NCBI GenBank assembly: GCA_036733345.1
Contig: DAINAR010000038.1
Coordinates: forward strand, 1 to 30,902
Direction of reading: 5' to 3'
DNA: 30,902 nt
Source of the DNA: JAFGMQ01 sp036733345
Lineage (GTDB): Bacteria; Desulfobacterota; DSM-4660; Desulfatiglandales; Desulfatiglandaceae
Shown piece after piece: positions 7,835 through 16,570 of the stretch (the stretch's first letter is position 1; the number at the start of each line of letters is the position of its first letter). Made by a program: the position numbers and the translations under genes. Below the pieces are notes generated by a model that worked only from the letters and a program-made list of their open reading frames with translations, ran no database searches and was not told the DNA's origin.

Positions 7835-9320
7835 AAGACTTCTTATTCCTTTTTTTCAGATTTTATTGACCTTATGCATATTTTTTACAGCAGTCGGCGA
7901 GGTCTGCTCAAAAGATATACGAAGGGCTGTATGGGCAGGATCTTTTTATCCTGCCGCACGCTCTGAACTGGAGAAAATGATTGACAGGCTGACTCTTCAG
8001 GCAAAGAAGGCCGATATTGATATCCCATCCAACAAGCCTCTCAAGGCACTGATACTTCCACATGCAGGTTATATCTATTCAGGGTTAACCGCGGCACATT
8101 CCTCTCTTGTTTTAAAAGAAAATCAATTTAAAAAGGTCATTTTGCTTGGTCCTGATCACAGGGTAGGTTTCACTGACTGTGCAATCACCAATGCAGAGGC
8201 ATATGAGTCTCCGCTGGGTTTGATAAAACTGCATGCTGATGCCGCAAAATTAAGAATAAACCGGGAAATGTTCAGGTATATACCTGCCTCGGATAAGAGT
8301 GAGCATTCAATAGAGGTACTACTGCCATTTCTTCAGAGGTACCTGGGCCGATTTGAGATTGTTCCTGTTGTTACAGGTTACGGGGATGCTGAAAGGATTT
8401 CCGATGCCTTAAACGATGTTGTTGATAAAGATACATTGCTTGTGGTCAGTTCGGATCTGTCCCATTTCCTGTCATATGAAGATTGTGTTTTAATGGACAG
8501 AGAAACAATAGATATGATTCTGAACCTTGAGATTGATAAGATTTCAGCGAGCATTAACAGGGCATGCGGAAAAATACCTGTTTCAGTGCTGCTTAATATT
8601 GCTGCCAGCCGACGGTGGAAGTCTGTGCTTCTTCACTTCTGTAACAGCGGTGACATAACCGGGGACAAAGGCAGGGTTGTTGGATATGCTGCAATTGCCT
8701 TTTACGGAAGTGATTCAGGGTATGATAATAGAATATCCGGGACCAGGTTTAATCAGGCTCAGGGCCAGGCCCTGCTGAAGCTTGCCCGAAAGGCCATAAT
8801 GGAAAAATTCGGCATGAAGCTGAGTAAGTCTGATGAATATGAACTGGAAACCGCCCTTACTGATTCTATCTTCAAAACCTGCAGAGGGACATTTGTCACG
8901 CTGACTATTGACAGGAAGTTACGCGGCTGTATTGGAAATCTGGAGCCAAAAGTGTCAATCCTGGATGGTATCAGGGATAATGCAGTAAAGGCGGCATTCA
9001 GTGATTTCCGGTTTGCACCATTAACTGCAAATGAGCTTGAACGGGTTGATATCGAAATAAGTATACTTAACAGACCACTGCCTCTTGAATATCTTGACAG
9101 CAATGACTTGCTGGCTAAACTGCGTCCCAGTATTGATGGAGTTATCATAAGGAAAGGAGCATCCGCGGCAACTTTTCTTCCCCAGGTATGGGGACAGCTT
9201 CCGGAGCCTGAAGGCTTCCTCAGTCATCTGTGCATGAAGGCCGGAATGCCTTCCGATGCCTGGCGGAATTCCGGGCTGGAGGTATTAACATACCAGGTCC
9301 AGTATTTTGAAGAAAAATGA
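7824..9320 (+). CDS. exported Memo-AMMECR1 fusion protein (AmmeMemoRadiSam system proteins B and A)
   Basis: This 498-residue protein joins two domains usually encoded separately. A hydrophobic N-terminus (residues 5-25) looks like a signal peptide or anchor. The Memo domain (about 33-297) has the family metal-site residues His80 (LPHAGYIYSG), His112 (GPDHRVGF) and Cys273 (HFCNSGDITGD), spaced much like His49, His81 and Cys244 of human MEMO1. The AMMECR1 domain (about 310-495) carries its signature LRGCIG at 366-371. The proteins of this three-part system have no settled biochemical function; Memo is a metal-binding relative of extradiol dioxygenases. The radical SAM partner is encoded one gene further on, and the intervening membrane protein gene overlaps this one by 14 bp. 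Confidence 0.9.
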   Translation: MFHERLLIPFFQILLTLCIFFTAVGEVCSKDIRRAVWAGSFYPAARSELEKMIDRLTLQAKKADIDIPSNKPLKALILPHAGYIYSGLTAAHSSLVLKENQFKKVILLGPDHRVGFTDCAITNAEAYESPLGLIKLHADAAKLRINREMFRYIPASDKSEHSIEVLLPFLQRYLGRFEIVPVVTGYGDAERISDALNDVVDKDTLLVVSSDLSHFLSYEDCVLMDRETIDMILNLEIDKISASINRACGKIPVSVLLNIAASRRWKSVLLHFCNSGDITGDKGRVVGYAAIAFYGSDSGYDNRISGTRFNQAQGQALLKLARKAIMEKFGMKLSKSDEYELETALTDSIFKTCRGTFVTLTIDRKLRGCIGNLEPKVSILDGIRDNAVKAAFSDFRFAPLTANELERVDIEISILNRPLPLEYLDSNDLLAKLRPSIDGVIIRKGASAATFLPQVWGQLPEPEGFLSHLCMKAGMPSDAWRNSGLEVLTYQVQYFEEK

Positions 9321-11436
9321 AGGTGCAATAACAAGGGTTGTTATAGCCACAGGCGTTTCTTCCGTGGTTGCTCAGTTGCTTACAATCCGGGAATTTCTGG
9401 CGCAATTACATGGCAATGAATTCGTTATAGCCCTGATTCTTTTCAACTGGCTGGTATTAGGGGGAATCGGAACCCTTTTTGCACGTTTTGCTGCAAGGGA
9501 TTTCTGGCAGGCAAAGCCTGACAGACTGGCCTGGCTGTCTATATTACTGTGCTGTCTTCCTGCAATCCAGATTATGGCCATCCGCTGGCTGCGTGATGTG
9601 TTTTTTGTTCACGGCGCTTCAGTGGGGTTTTATCAGACACTTTTCTATATCTTTTTTACTATTACTCCCTACAGCCTCATTTTAGGATTTGTACTCCCCT
9701 ACAGCCTTTTTGTAATGAGAGCCCTGAATCCGGTTTATTCTGGCACACGCATGTATCTTGCCGATAATATTGGAGACGTGACTGGCGGAGCCCTGTTCTC
9801 TTTTGTACTGGTTTATCTTGTCAGCCCTATGACTGCGGTTTTTTTATCCAATCTGCCTTTATTAATTTCTGCATATCTGCTTTTTCCGGCTTCACGGCGC
9901 AACCGCCTTTGCATATTGCTTTTATCTGGTTTATCTCTTGTAATCCTTTTAACAGGGGTCATTTTTGAGACTGCTTCTCTATCCCCTCGTGAAGGCCGGC
10001 TGGCTTTTTACAGGGAATCCAGATACGGACGCATTGAGGTGCACCAGGATCAGGAGCAGTTCACTCTTTATAGAGACGGCAGCCCTGACTTCAGCAGTCA
10101 GAATTTGAGTATGGCAGAGGAAATCATTCACTACCCTCTGTCACAGATCAAAGATGTCAGGCATGTACTGCTGATTTCAGCAGAGAGCGGAATGATGGAG
10201 GAACTGGAAAAATACAGGCCTGAAAGGGTGGATTATGTCGAACTGGACCCGCAGGTTACTGATATCCAGTTCAGGTTTAATCTCCTGAAACGATTGCCGG
10301 GACTGAATGTTATTCATGAGGACGGGAGGGCCTATCTGACAGGGACTGACAGGATTTACGATGCCATTATTCTAAACCTCCCTGAACCGGACACATTTCA
10401 GGTAAACCGTTTTTTCACGGATCAATTCTTTTCTACTGTGAGGCAACATATAAGGCCTAATGGGGTATTCAGTTTTTCAATGGAGGGATTTGAAAACTAC
10501 CTGTCTGAAACACAGCGCCGGAAGCTTTCCTGTCTTTTTAATACGGTATCAGGGCATTTTTCCAGTGTCCTTCTGTTACCAGGGCAGAAGGTATTTTTTA
10601 TATGCTCGGCCCTCCCGGTCAAGACAGATATTCCCTCCCTTCTTGCCGAAAAAGGCATCTATACTGATTACATCAGCAGATTTTACTATGGGAACGTGAC
10701 TGGTGAAAGGATAAGGCGTCTGAATGATTTAATGGATACTGACGTACCTGTAAACACTGATAGTACACCGGGATTGATACGGTTAATGTTTACAGGGTGG
10801 TTTGAAAAATTCTCAACCTCTCCGGCTGGTTTTATTGTCGTCCTTTCCGCGATTGCCGTGATCTATCTTTTTCGAATTAAGCGGGAAGAATTTGTCCTTT
10901 TTACAAGCGGCTGCATGGTCATGGGAAGCGAAATACTTGTCATTTTCGCGTTTCAGATATTTTTCGGGTATGTATATTTCCAGATCGGACTGATCATTAC
11001 CGTTTTTCTGGCAGGACTTTTCCCGGGCGCCTGGCAGGGCCACAGGCTTCGTCACAGGGGAAGGTCAATTCTTATGCTTACCGATTGCCTGCTGATAATT
11101 TTTATGGCAACATTCATATTATTCATAGTATTTGCTCGCGGTCAATTGCCGATTGCCTTATTCTTTATTTTCGGTCTCCTGATCTCATTTGCCTGCGGCT
11201 GTCAGTTTCCGGTGGTGCTTTATTTAAGGGGAGATGACAATCCGGCAGCAACACGCGCCTTTTCAGCTGATCTTATTGGAGCGGCCTGCGGCACTCTGAT
11301 CGCAAGTGTGTTTTTAATTCCCTATGTCGGTCTTGTATGGACCGCGGTGCTTTTAATTGCACTGAAGCTTGTGAGTTTAATTGTGGTGGCGGCAAGTCAT
11401 GGAAAAAATATCCAGACGGCATTTCCTTTATTGTAG
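9307..11436 (+). CDS. polytopic membrane protein with a degenerate spermidine synthase-like domain
   Basis: The 709-residue protein has about seven hydrophobic helices in residues 8-220, a soluble Rossmann methyltransferase-like domain (about 232-470) and another group of helices (about 500-700). The middle domain aligns with spermidine synthases (ESRYGRIEV, then VEYxELDP-like VDYVELDPQV). The GGGDGG loop is replaced by ISAESGMM, and the catalytic region reads YDAIILNLPEPDTF where true enzymes have two aspartates. It is therefore unlikely to be an ordinary aminopropyltransferase. The start is TTG 9307; no ATG is available in frame nearby and the ribosome site is weak, so translation is probably coupled to the preceding gene. 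Its position between the Memo-AMMECR1 and radical SAM genes suggests it is part of that system. Confidence 0.8.
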   Translation: MKKNEGAITRVVIATGVSSVVAQLLTIREFLAQLHGNEFVIALILFNWLVLGGIGTLFARFAARDFWQAKPDRLAWLSILLCCLPAIQIMAIRWLRDVFFVHGASVGFYQTLFYIFFTITPYSLILGFVLPYSLFVMRALNPVYSGTRMYLADNIGDVTGGALFSFVLVYLVSPMTAVFLSNLPLLISAYLLFPASRRNRLCILLLSGLSLVILLTGVIFETASLSPREGRLAFYRESRYGRIEVHQDQEQFTLYRDGSPDFSSQNLSMAEEIIHYPLSQIKDVRHVLLISAESGMMEELEKYRPERVDYVELDPQVTDIQFRFNLLKRLPGLNVIHEDGRAYLTGTDRIYDAIILNLPEPDTFQVNRFFTDQFFSTVRQHIRPNGVFSFSMEGFENYLSETQRRKLSCLFNTVSGHFSSVLLLPGQKVFFICSALPVKTDIPSLLAEKGIYTDYISRFYYGNVTGERIRRLNDLMDTDVPVNTDSTPGLIRLMFTGWFEKFSTSPAGFIVVLSAIAVIYLFRIKREEFVLFTSGCMVMGSEILVIFAFQIFFGYVYFQIGLIITVFLAGLFPGAWQGHRLRHRGRSILMLTDCLLIIFMATFILFIVFARGQLPIALFFIFGLLISFACGCQFPVVLYLRGDDNPAATRAFSADLIGAACGTLIASVFLIPYVGLVWTAVLLIALKLVSLIVVAASHGKNIQTAFPLL

Positions 11437-12601
11437 TGCAGCGTTTCTTACCACATCCGTTTCTGCCTGGGGTGCATGGCCCTTTGGAGAGAAAAAGGAA
11501 AGTGATGCCGAAAAGGAAGATATTGGAGGCAGGGTATTCAAGGGAGATGCCCCTGAAAAGCCATGGAAATGGTCGCATGAGGGATTTCTCTATGAAAAGC
11601 TCAAGAATGACAGAGTAATCTGCGGCATCTGCCCTAATAGATGCATACTTTCACCTGGAGATCGCAGCGTATGCCGGTCAAAGGTTAATATCGGGGGAAA
11701 GCTTTATTCACTGACTTATGGTAATCCGTGCGCTGTGAATGTTGATCCGATAGAAAAAAAACCTCTTTTCCATTTTAAACCCCGCTCAAGGGCCTTTTCC
11801 ATTGCTACAACGGGCTGTAATTTCAGGTGTTTGAATTGCCAGAACTGGGAGATTTCACAGGTCAGGCCCGAAGATGTGCGTTATTCCAAGCTCTTCCCCG
11901 AAGAAGCCATTGAGGCGGCGAAAAATGCAAAGGCAGATTCCATAGCTTACACCTATTCGGAACCCATAACGTTTTTTGAATACATGATTGACACGGCGAG
12001 GCTTGCAAGGAAAAACGGTATTAATAATCTTTTGATATCAAATGGTTATATTAACAGAAAACCGTTCCTGGAACTCTGCAAGGTGCTTGACGGCGCAAAT
12101 GTCAATTTGAAATCATTCAGTGACGACATATACAGAAAACTTAATGGCGGAAGGCTGAAGCCGGTTCTGGAGACATTCAGGACCATGCATGAGAAGGGTA
12201 TTCATTTTGAGATCACCAATCTCGTTGTGCCCGGATATGTGGATGACCAGGAAATGGTAAAAAGTATGTGCGGATGGATACTGGAAAATCTGGGTCCTGA
12301 TCATCCGCTTCACTTTTTAAGGTTTTTTCCAAGGTATAAGCTTAACAGATTGCCCCCTACGCCGGTTTCCACACTGACGAGATTCCGGGAACTGGCAATT
12401 TCAGAGGGAATACGCTATGTCTATGTGGGAAATGTGCCTGATCATGAAGGAAATAACACCTATTGCCATAATTGCCATAAGATGTTAGTTGAACGGAAAG
12501 GATATTTCATTCCTGTATATAATCTGGTCGGTAACAGATGTAAATTCTGCAATACAGTTATCCCCGGGATATGGGATGAGGGAGGCCCGGGCCCGCAATA
12601 A
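11399..12601 (+). CDS. AmmeMemoRadiSam system radical SAM protein with Tat-like leader
   Basis: The 400-residue protein starts at ATG 11399, inside the end of the preceding gene. An N-terminal twin-arginine-like motif SRRHFL (5-10) precedes a hydrophobic stretch ending near AWGAW. An N-terminal cysteine region (CGICPNRC) follows. The radical SAM motif is Cys140-x3-Cys144-x2-Cys147 in TTGCNFRCLNCQNWEIS, in the PflA-like form typical of this family. The C-terminus has two CxxC pairs (CHNCH and KFC) that may bind zinc or iron. Radical SAM enzymes cleave S-adenosylmethionine reductively; the substrate here is unknown. A Tat leader on a radical SAM protein is unusual, since SAM and reductant are cytosolic; the segment could instead be a membrane anchor. 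Confidence 0.9.
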   Translation: MEKISRRHFLYCSAAFLTTSVSAWGAWPFGEKKESDAEKEDIGGRVFKGDAPEKPWKWSHEGFLYEKLKNDRVICGICPNRCILSPGDRSVCRSKVNIGGKLYSLTYGNPCAVNVDPIEKKPLFHFKPRSRAFSIATTGCNFRCLNCQNWEISQVRPEDVRYSKLFPEEAIEAAKNAKADSIAYTYSEPITFFEYMIDTARLARKNGINNLLISNGYINRKPFLELCKVLDGANVNLKSFSDDIYRKLNGGRLKPVLETFRTMHEKGIHFEITNLVVPGYVDDQEMVKSMCGWILENLGPDHPLHFLRFFPRYKLNRLPPTPVSTLTRFRELAISEGIRYVYVGNVPDHEGNNTYCHNCHKMLVERKGYFIPVYNLVGNRCKFCNTVIPGIWDEGGPGPQ

Positions 12602-12613
12602 GTACGGGATAAA

Positions 12614-12634
12614 CCCGTCATAAACACTGGCGGG
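12614..12634 (+). repeat. hairpin repeat, copy 1 (CCCGTC-loop-GGCGGG)
   Basis: CCCGTC and GGCGGG can pair across the loop ATAAACACT, with one U-G pair in the plus-strand RNA. A closely related hairpin with the same ATAAACAC loop lies at 30689-30707. It follows the radical SAM gene by 12 bp but has no U-tract, so it is a weak terminator candidate and better seen as an intergenic repeat. Confidence 0.5.
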
Positions 12635-12724
12635 TAAATTCCAGACTGTCCCGGATTCCTGTTCGGGGTCGGGATCCAGGGGTTTCATAAGTGATTGAAA
12701 AGACCGGATTCCGGCTGCCGAGGT

Positions 12725-12764
12725 TGTCTCATAATTCCATTTTCGTCATTCCGTTCAAGCGGAG
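12725..12764 (+). repeat. 40-bp dispersed repeat, left copy
   Basis: These 40 bases are identical at 38 positions to the reverse complement of 16655-16694. The two inverted copies bracket hemC, cobA-hemD and the YchF-like gene. Confidence 0.85.
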
Positions 12765-12967
12765 CGCGACACGGAATCCAGTCCCGCCTTGGCGGGATTC
12801 AATATGTTCTGGATACCGGCTTTCGCAGGCATGACTGACTTGATGGTACTTTTGGGAATTACGACACAACCTCTTCCGCAGGAATGATGTTAAAATAAAA
12901 ATTATTTACTATTTAGAAACCATCAAAATTAATTCGAGATATTCGAAATGATACCGTCAGGGTGGAT

Positions 12968-13909
12968 ATGAAATTCAAGATAGGCACAAGAGGAAGTAAA
13001 CTGGCCCTGGCCCAGAGCAAATGGGTTAAAGAAAGAATTGAGGCCACGTATCCGGAGCTGGATGTCGAAATCAGGGTATTTAAGACAACAGGGGATAAAA
13101 TCCTTGACTCTCCCTTAAGCAAGATCGGCGGCAAGGGGCTGTTTGTTAAGGAGATAGAAGAGGCGCTTTTAAGGAATGAAATAGATCTGGCAGTTCACAG
13201 CATGAAGGATGTACCTGTTGAGATCCCTGGCCCTCTTGTGTTTTCAACCTTTCCTGAAAGGGAAGATCCTCGTGATGCACTGATATCTGCCGGAGGTTAC
13301 AACCTTGATCAGCTCCCCGTCGGATCAGGGGTTGGTACCAGCAGCCTGAGAAGAGCGGCTCAGCTGCTTAATTTTCGTCCTGATCTTGAGATTGTGCCTC
13401 TGAGAGGAAATGTGGATACCCGCCTTGCAAAACTGGCTTCAGGGGATGTACAGGCGATAGTACTTGCCGCTGCCGGATTGAAGCGTCTGGGTCTGTCTCA
13501 GCGAATTACCCAGTATGTTTCTACGGATCATATTCTCCCGGCGATAGGGCAGGGTGCCCTTGGTCTGGAAGTCAGGCGCGATGATGAATGGACAATAAAT
13601 ATCCTTGATTTTTTGAATCATGATGAAACAGAAGTAACGGTCACAGCCGAAAGGGCTGTTTTAAGAGAGCTGGAGGGGGGATGCCAGGTTCCTCTTGCTG
13701 CATTTGCACGTCTTGAAGGGGAATCCCTTTATCTCCAGGCCATGGTGGCAGAGATAGATGGAGCCAGGGTTATAAGGGACAAAATCACAGGTAAAAGGCA
13801 TGAGGCGGAAGAGATTGGAGTTAAACTGGCAAGGAGACTGCTTGAGTCAGGAGCAGACAGGATTCTGGACGCTGTGTATAAAAAGGATGAAATAAATGAC
13901 AGACAATAG
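12968..13909 (+). CDS. hemC: hydroxymethylbilane synthase (porphobilinogen deaminase)
   Basis: HemC condenses four porphobilinogens into linear hydroxymethylbilane in haem, sirohaem and corrin synthesis (EC 2.5.1.61). I use ATG 12968 (313 residues; AGGGTGG just upstream) rather than GTG 12962, because the family starts with a few residues before IGTRGSKLALAQ. The catalytic aspartate is in HSMKDVP (about Asp81). The phosphate- and pyrrole-binding arginines are in the GTSSLRRAAQ and VPLRGNVDTRL segments, and the dipyrromethane-cofactor cysteine is in LEGGCQVPL. The next gene overlaps by 14 bp and encodes the following two pathway steps, so the two form an operon. Confidence 0.95.
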   Translation: MKFKIGTRGSKLALAQSKWVKERIEATYPELDVEIRVFKTTGDKILDSPLSKIGGKGLFVKEIEEALLRNEIDLAVHSMKDVPVEIPGPLVFSTFPEREDPRDALISAGGYNLDQLPVGSGVGTSSLRRAAQLLNFRPDLEIVPLRGNVDTRLAKLASGDVQAIVLAAAGLKRLGLSQRITQYVSTDHILPAIGQGALGLEVRRDDEWTINILDFLNHDETEVTVTAERAVLRELEGGCQVPLAAFARLEGESLYLQAMVAEIDGARVIRDKITGKRHEAEEIGVKLARRLLESGADRILDAVYKKDEINDRQ

Positions 13910-15434
13910 GAAAGGAAAGGTATACCTGGTCGGAGCCGGGCCGGGTGATCCGGATCTGATAACTGTTAAAGGCAGAGAGTGTATTGGCCTTGCAGATGTA
14001 ATTATTCATGATTACCTGGCAAACAGGGTATTTCTTGAATATGCTGATAAGAAAGCAGAAATGATTTACGCAGGAAAAAGAGGCGGATGCCATACCTTTA
14101 ATCAGGCCGAGATTAATTCGCTAATCATTGACAGGGCTGAAAAGGGTCTAACGGTTGTGAGACTCAAAGGAGGGGATCCATTTATTTTTGGAAGAGGAGG
14201 AGAGGAAGCCCAGGAACTTGTCAGGGCAGGAATATCCTTTGAGGTAGTTCCCGGTATTACCTCGGCTATTGCAGTGCCCGCCTATGCAGGAATACCTCTC
14301 ACCCACAGGGATTATACCTCTACAGTTGCCTTTATTACCGGACGCGAGGGGCAGAGCAAAGAAAAATCCAGTATTAAATGGGATAAAATTTCAACAGGGG
14401 TGGGGACACTGGTTTTTCTCATGGGAGTTGAAAATCTCCATCGCATAACTGAAAACCTGCTGAAAAATGGACGGAGTCCTGATACACCTGTAGCAATAAT
14501 ATGCAGGGGAACGATTTCAGAACAAAGGACGCTTGTGGGCAGGCTTAATGATATTTCCATGCTTGCCGTTGAAAGGGGGATTAAACCACCTGCCGTCATA
14601 ATAGTCGGCGAGGTTGTGAACCTGAGAAATGAGCTTGACTGGTTTGAAAAAAGACCTCTTTTCGGAAAGAGAATAATTGTAACAAGGGCAAGGGAACAGG
14701 CCAGCGGATTTCTAAAGGTTTTAAACTCCTTAGGTGCTGAATGCATCGAATTTCCAACAATAAGGATTGTACCCCCTGAGAGCTGGGCTGCTCTTGACAG
14801 GGCTATAGCTGAGCTGGAAACATACCAGTGGCTGTTGTTTTCATCTGTGAATGGTGTGAAGTATTTTATTGAAAGAATGAAATTTCATGGAAAGGATGTC
14901 AGGGATCTCAAGGGTATTAAAATTGGGGCGATCGGCCCAAAGACTGCGGAAGTCTGGAATAATATGGGAATCAGCCCGGATTTGATACCGGATGAATACA
15001 GGGCTGAAGCCCTTGTGGAATGTTTTAAAAAACTGGAAGTGAAGCATGCAAGGATACTTTTTCCAAGGGCTGCACTGGCAAGAGAAATCCTGCCCGAGGA
15101 ACTGAGAAACATGGGGGCTGAGGTTGATGTGGTGGAGGCATACCGTACGGTGAGGCCTGAGAGTGGCATCGGCCGTGTTAAGGAAATGCTTTCAACGGGA
15201 TCTGTGGATGTTGTGACTTTTACCAGTTCTTCAACAGTGATTAATTTTGTTGAAATGTTCAGACCTGAAGGAGAAAAGTTTCTCGAATGGATGGAGAGTG
15301 TAACTGTCGCCTGTATCGGCCCGATAACGGCAAATACAGCGCAGGAAAATGGCCTTTCTGTCAGTTTAGTAGCACCTGAATACACTGTTGATGGCCTTGC
15401 AAAGACCATTCTGGAGCGTTTTAGTTGCAGATGA
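13896..15434 (+). CDS. uroporphyrinogen-III C-methyltransferase / uroporphyrinogen-III synthase fusion
   Basis: The 512-residue fusion joins a CobA-type SAM-dependent methyltransferase (about 1-245) with a HemD domain (about 250-512). The first domain has YLVGAGPGDPDLITVKG near the N-terminus, VVRLKGGDPFIFGRGGEE and GITSAIAVPAYAGIPLTHR, all signatures of the family that makes precorrin-2 for sirohaem and cobalamin. The second starts at GKRIIVTRAREQASGF and has FSSVNGVKYF and TFTSSSTVINF, typical of the cyclising uroporphyrinogen-III synthase. Such fusions are frequent in Deltaproteobacteria and Firmicutes. With hemC next door, the pair runs from porphobilinogen to precorrin-2. No hemA, hemB or hemL gene lies within the window. 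Confidence 0.94.
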   Translation: MTDNRKGKVYLVGAGPGDPDLITVKGRECIGLADVIIHDYLANRVFLEYADKKAEMIYAGKRGGCHTFNQAEINSLIIDRAEKGLTVVRLKGGDPFIFGRGGEEAQELVRAGISFEVVPGITSAIAVPAYAGIPLTHRDYTSTVAFITGREGQSKEKSSIKWDKISTGVGTLVFLMGVENLHRITENLLKNGRSPDTPVAIICRGTISEQRTLVGRLNDISMLAVERGIKPPAVIIVGEVVNLRNELDWFEKRPLFGKRIIVTRAREQASGFLKVLNSLGAECIEFPTIRIVPPESWAALDRAIAELETYQWLLFSSVNGVKYFIERMKFHGKDVRDLKGIKIGAIGPKTAEVWNNMGISPDLIPDEYRAEALVECFKKLEVKHARILFPRAALAREILPEELRNMGAEVDVVEAYRTVRPESGIGRVKEMLSTGSVDVVTFTSSSTVINFVEMFRPEGEKFLEWMESVTVACIGPITANTAQENGLSVSLVAPEYTVDGLAKTILERFSCR

Positions 15435-15535
15435 AAAAAGAAGGCACCTTTTTCCGGAAAACAATATTGACGTAAATTACTGCCCGAACAATAAAATGTC
15501 TGGGTAACATTGAAAAATAGAAGGGAAATAACACA

Positions 15536-16570
15536 ATGAAGTTAGGAATCATAGGACTTGAACAATCAGGCAGGGCAACTATTTTCGCGGCACTCACAGG
15601 GGCAAGAGGCGAGGGGAAATTTACTTCGGATGCAAAAATAGTAACCGTTACGGTTCATGATGAGCGTGTGGATTTTTTGTCTGAGATGTACAAACCAAAA
15701 AAAACGACCTATGCAAAAACTGAATATATGCTTCCTCCGGAAATACCGGGGACCTCGTCTGCCAAGTCCGAAGGCGGGCCCTGGAACCAGGTGCGCACCT
15801 GCGACGCCCTTTTGCATGTGGTAAGAAATTTTAAGATACCGGGAGGGCCTGAACCGACTCCGGAGAAGGATTTCTGGCAGCTTGAAGAAGAGATGGTTTT
15901 AAGTGATCTGGTGGTGGCGGAAAAGAGGATTGAAAGGATAGAACTGGATTTGAAGCGTGGAAAGAAGGAAGAAGAACATGAACTCTTACTTGTTCAGGAG
16001 TGCCGGGATCTACTGGAAAAAGGAGGGGCTTTGAGGAGTAATTCCGAACTTGCATCCAATCCTGCTCTCAGGGGTTTCACTTTCCTGTCAGCAAAACCCA
16101 CACTCATTATCTGCAATAATGATGATGAAGATGAGGCAATTCCCGGGTGGGATAAAAAGCCTGAAGGAATGGAGTTAATAACAGTTCGAGGCCGTCTTGA
16201 ATGCGATATTGCTTCGATGTCTCCTGAGGAGGCAGAGGAGTTTGTCGAGATGTATAATATTAAGGAGTCCGCACTTGACCGGATTATTGGAAGTTCATTC
16301 AGGCTGTTGAATCGTATATCGTTTTTTACGGTCGGCGATGATGAGGTGAGGGCATGGCCTGTCAATGATGGGACACCTGCTGTGGAAGCTGCAGGGGTTA
16401 TTCATACTGATATTCAAAAAGGGTTCATTCGCGCAGAGGTTTTATCTTACGAGGACCTCAGGTCACATGGCACTTATAATGATGCTAAAAAGGCCGGTGT
16501 TGTCCGACTTGAAGGAAAGGAATATAAGGTTCGTGACGGTGACATAATTCATTTCCGCTTCAATGTGTAA
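15536..16570 (+). CDS. YchF/Obg-like GTPase homologue with degenerate nucleotide-binding motifs, TGS domain
   Basis: The 344-residue protein is clearly related to YchF (OLA1): its C-terminus VLSYEDLRSHG to VRDGDIIHFRFNV is the conserved TGS/DUF933 domain, and the RTCDALLHVVRNF segment aligns with YchF. The GTPase core is eroded. The P-loop reads GLEQSGRAT (7-15) with Arg13 in place of the essential lysine and Ala14 in place of Ser/Thr. The DxAG switch motif is replaced by PEIPG, and the NxDE-like specificity motif reads NNDDED. It is also shorter than YchF (about 363). It has probably lost normal ATP/GTP hydrolysis and may be a ribosome-associated regulator. A genuine ychF should exist elsewhere. 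AAGGGAAATAACACA precedes the ATG. Confidence 0.85.
   Translation: MKLGIIGLEQSGRATIFAALTGARGEGKFTSDAKIVTVTVHDERVDFLSEMYKPKKTTYAKTEYMLPPEIPGTSSAKSEGGPWNQVRTCDALLHVVRNFKIPGGPEPTPEKDFWQLEEEMVLSDLVVAEKRIERIELDLKRGKKEEEHELLLVQECRDLLEKGGALRSNSELASNPALRGFTFLSAKPTLIICNNDDEDEAIPGWDKKPEGMELITVRGRLECDIASMSPEEAEEFVEMYNIKESALDRIIGSSFRLLNRISFFTVGDDEVRAWPVNDGTPAVEAAGVIHTDIQKGFIRAEVLSYEDLRSHGTYNDAKKAGVVRLEGKEYKVRDGDIIHFRFNV

Larger units (their letters stand above)
12602..12967. other. 366-bp intergenic region made of short repeats
   Basis: This stretch holds a hairpin repeat at 12614-12634, then a 40-bp sequence (12725-12764) repeated inverted at 16655-16694. A further imperfect palindrome, TCCCGCCTTGGCGGGA, lies at about 12782-12797. 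The composition is that of dispersed intergenic repeats common in large sulfate-reducer-like genomes (recollection). No gene or confident promoter for hemC was found; the last 70 bp are A/T-rich and probably carry it. Confidence 0.5.

Noticed and set aside
9307..11436. Functional spermidine synthase
   Set aside because: The GGGDGG loop and catalytic aspartates are replaced, so only a fold-level relationship is claimed.
15424..15456. Terminator after the cobA-hemD fusion gene (AAGAAG-GCAC-CTTTTT)
   Set aside because: The stem is short, relies on a G-U pair and has a weak tail; not strong enough to annotate.
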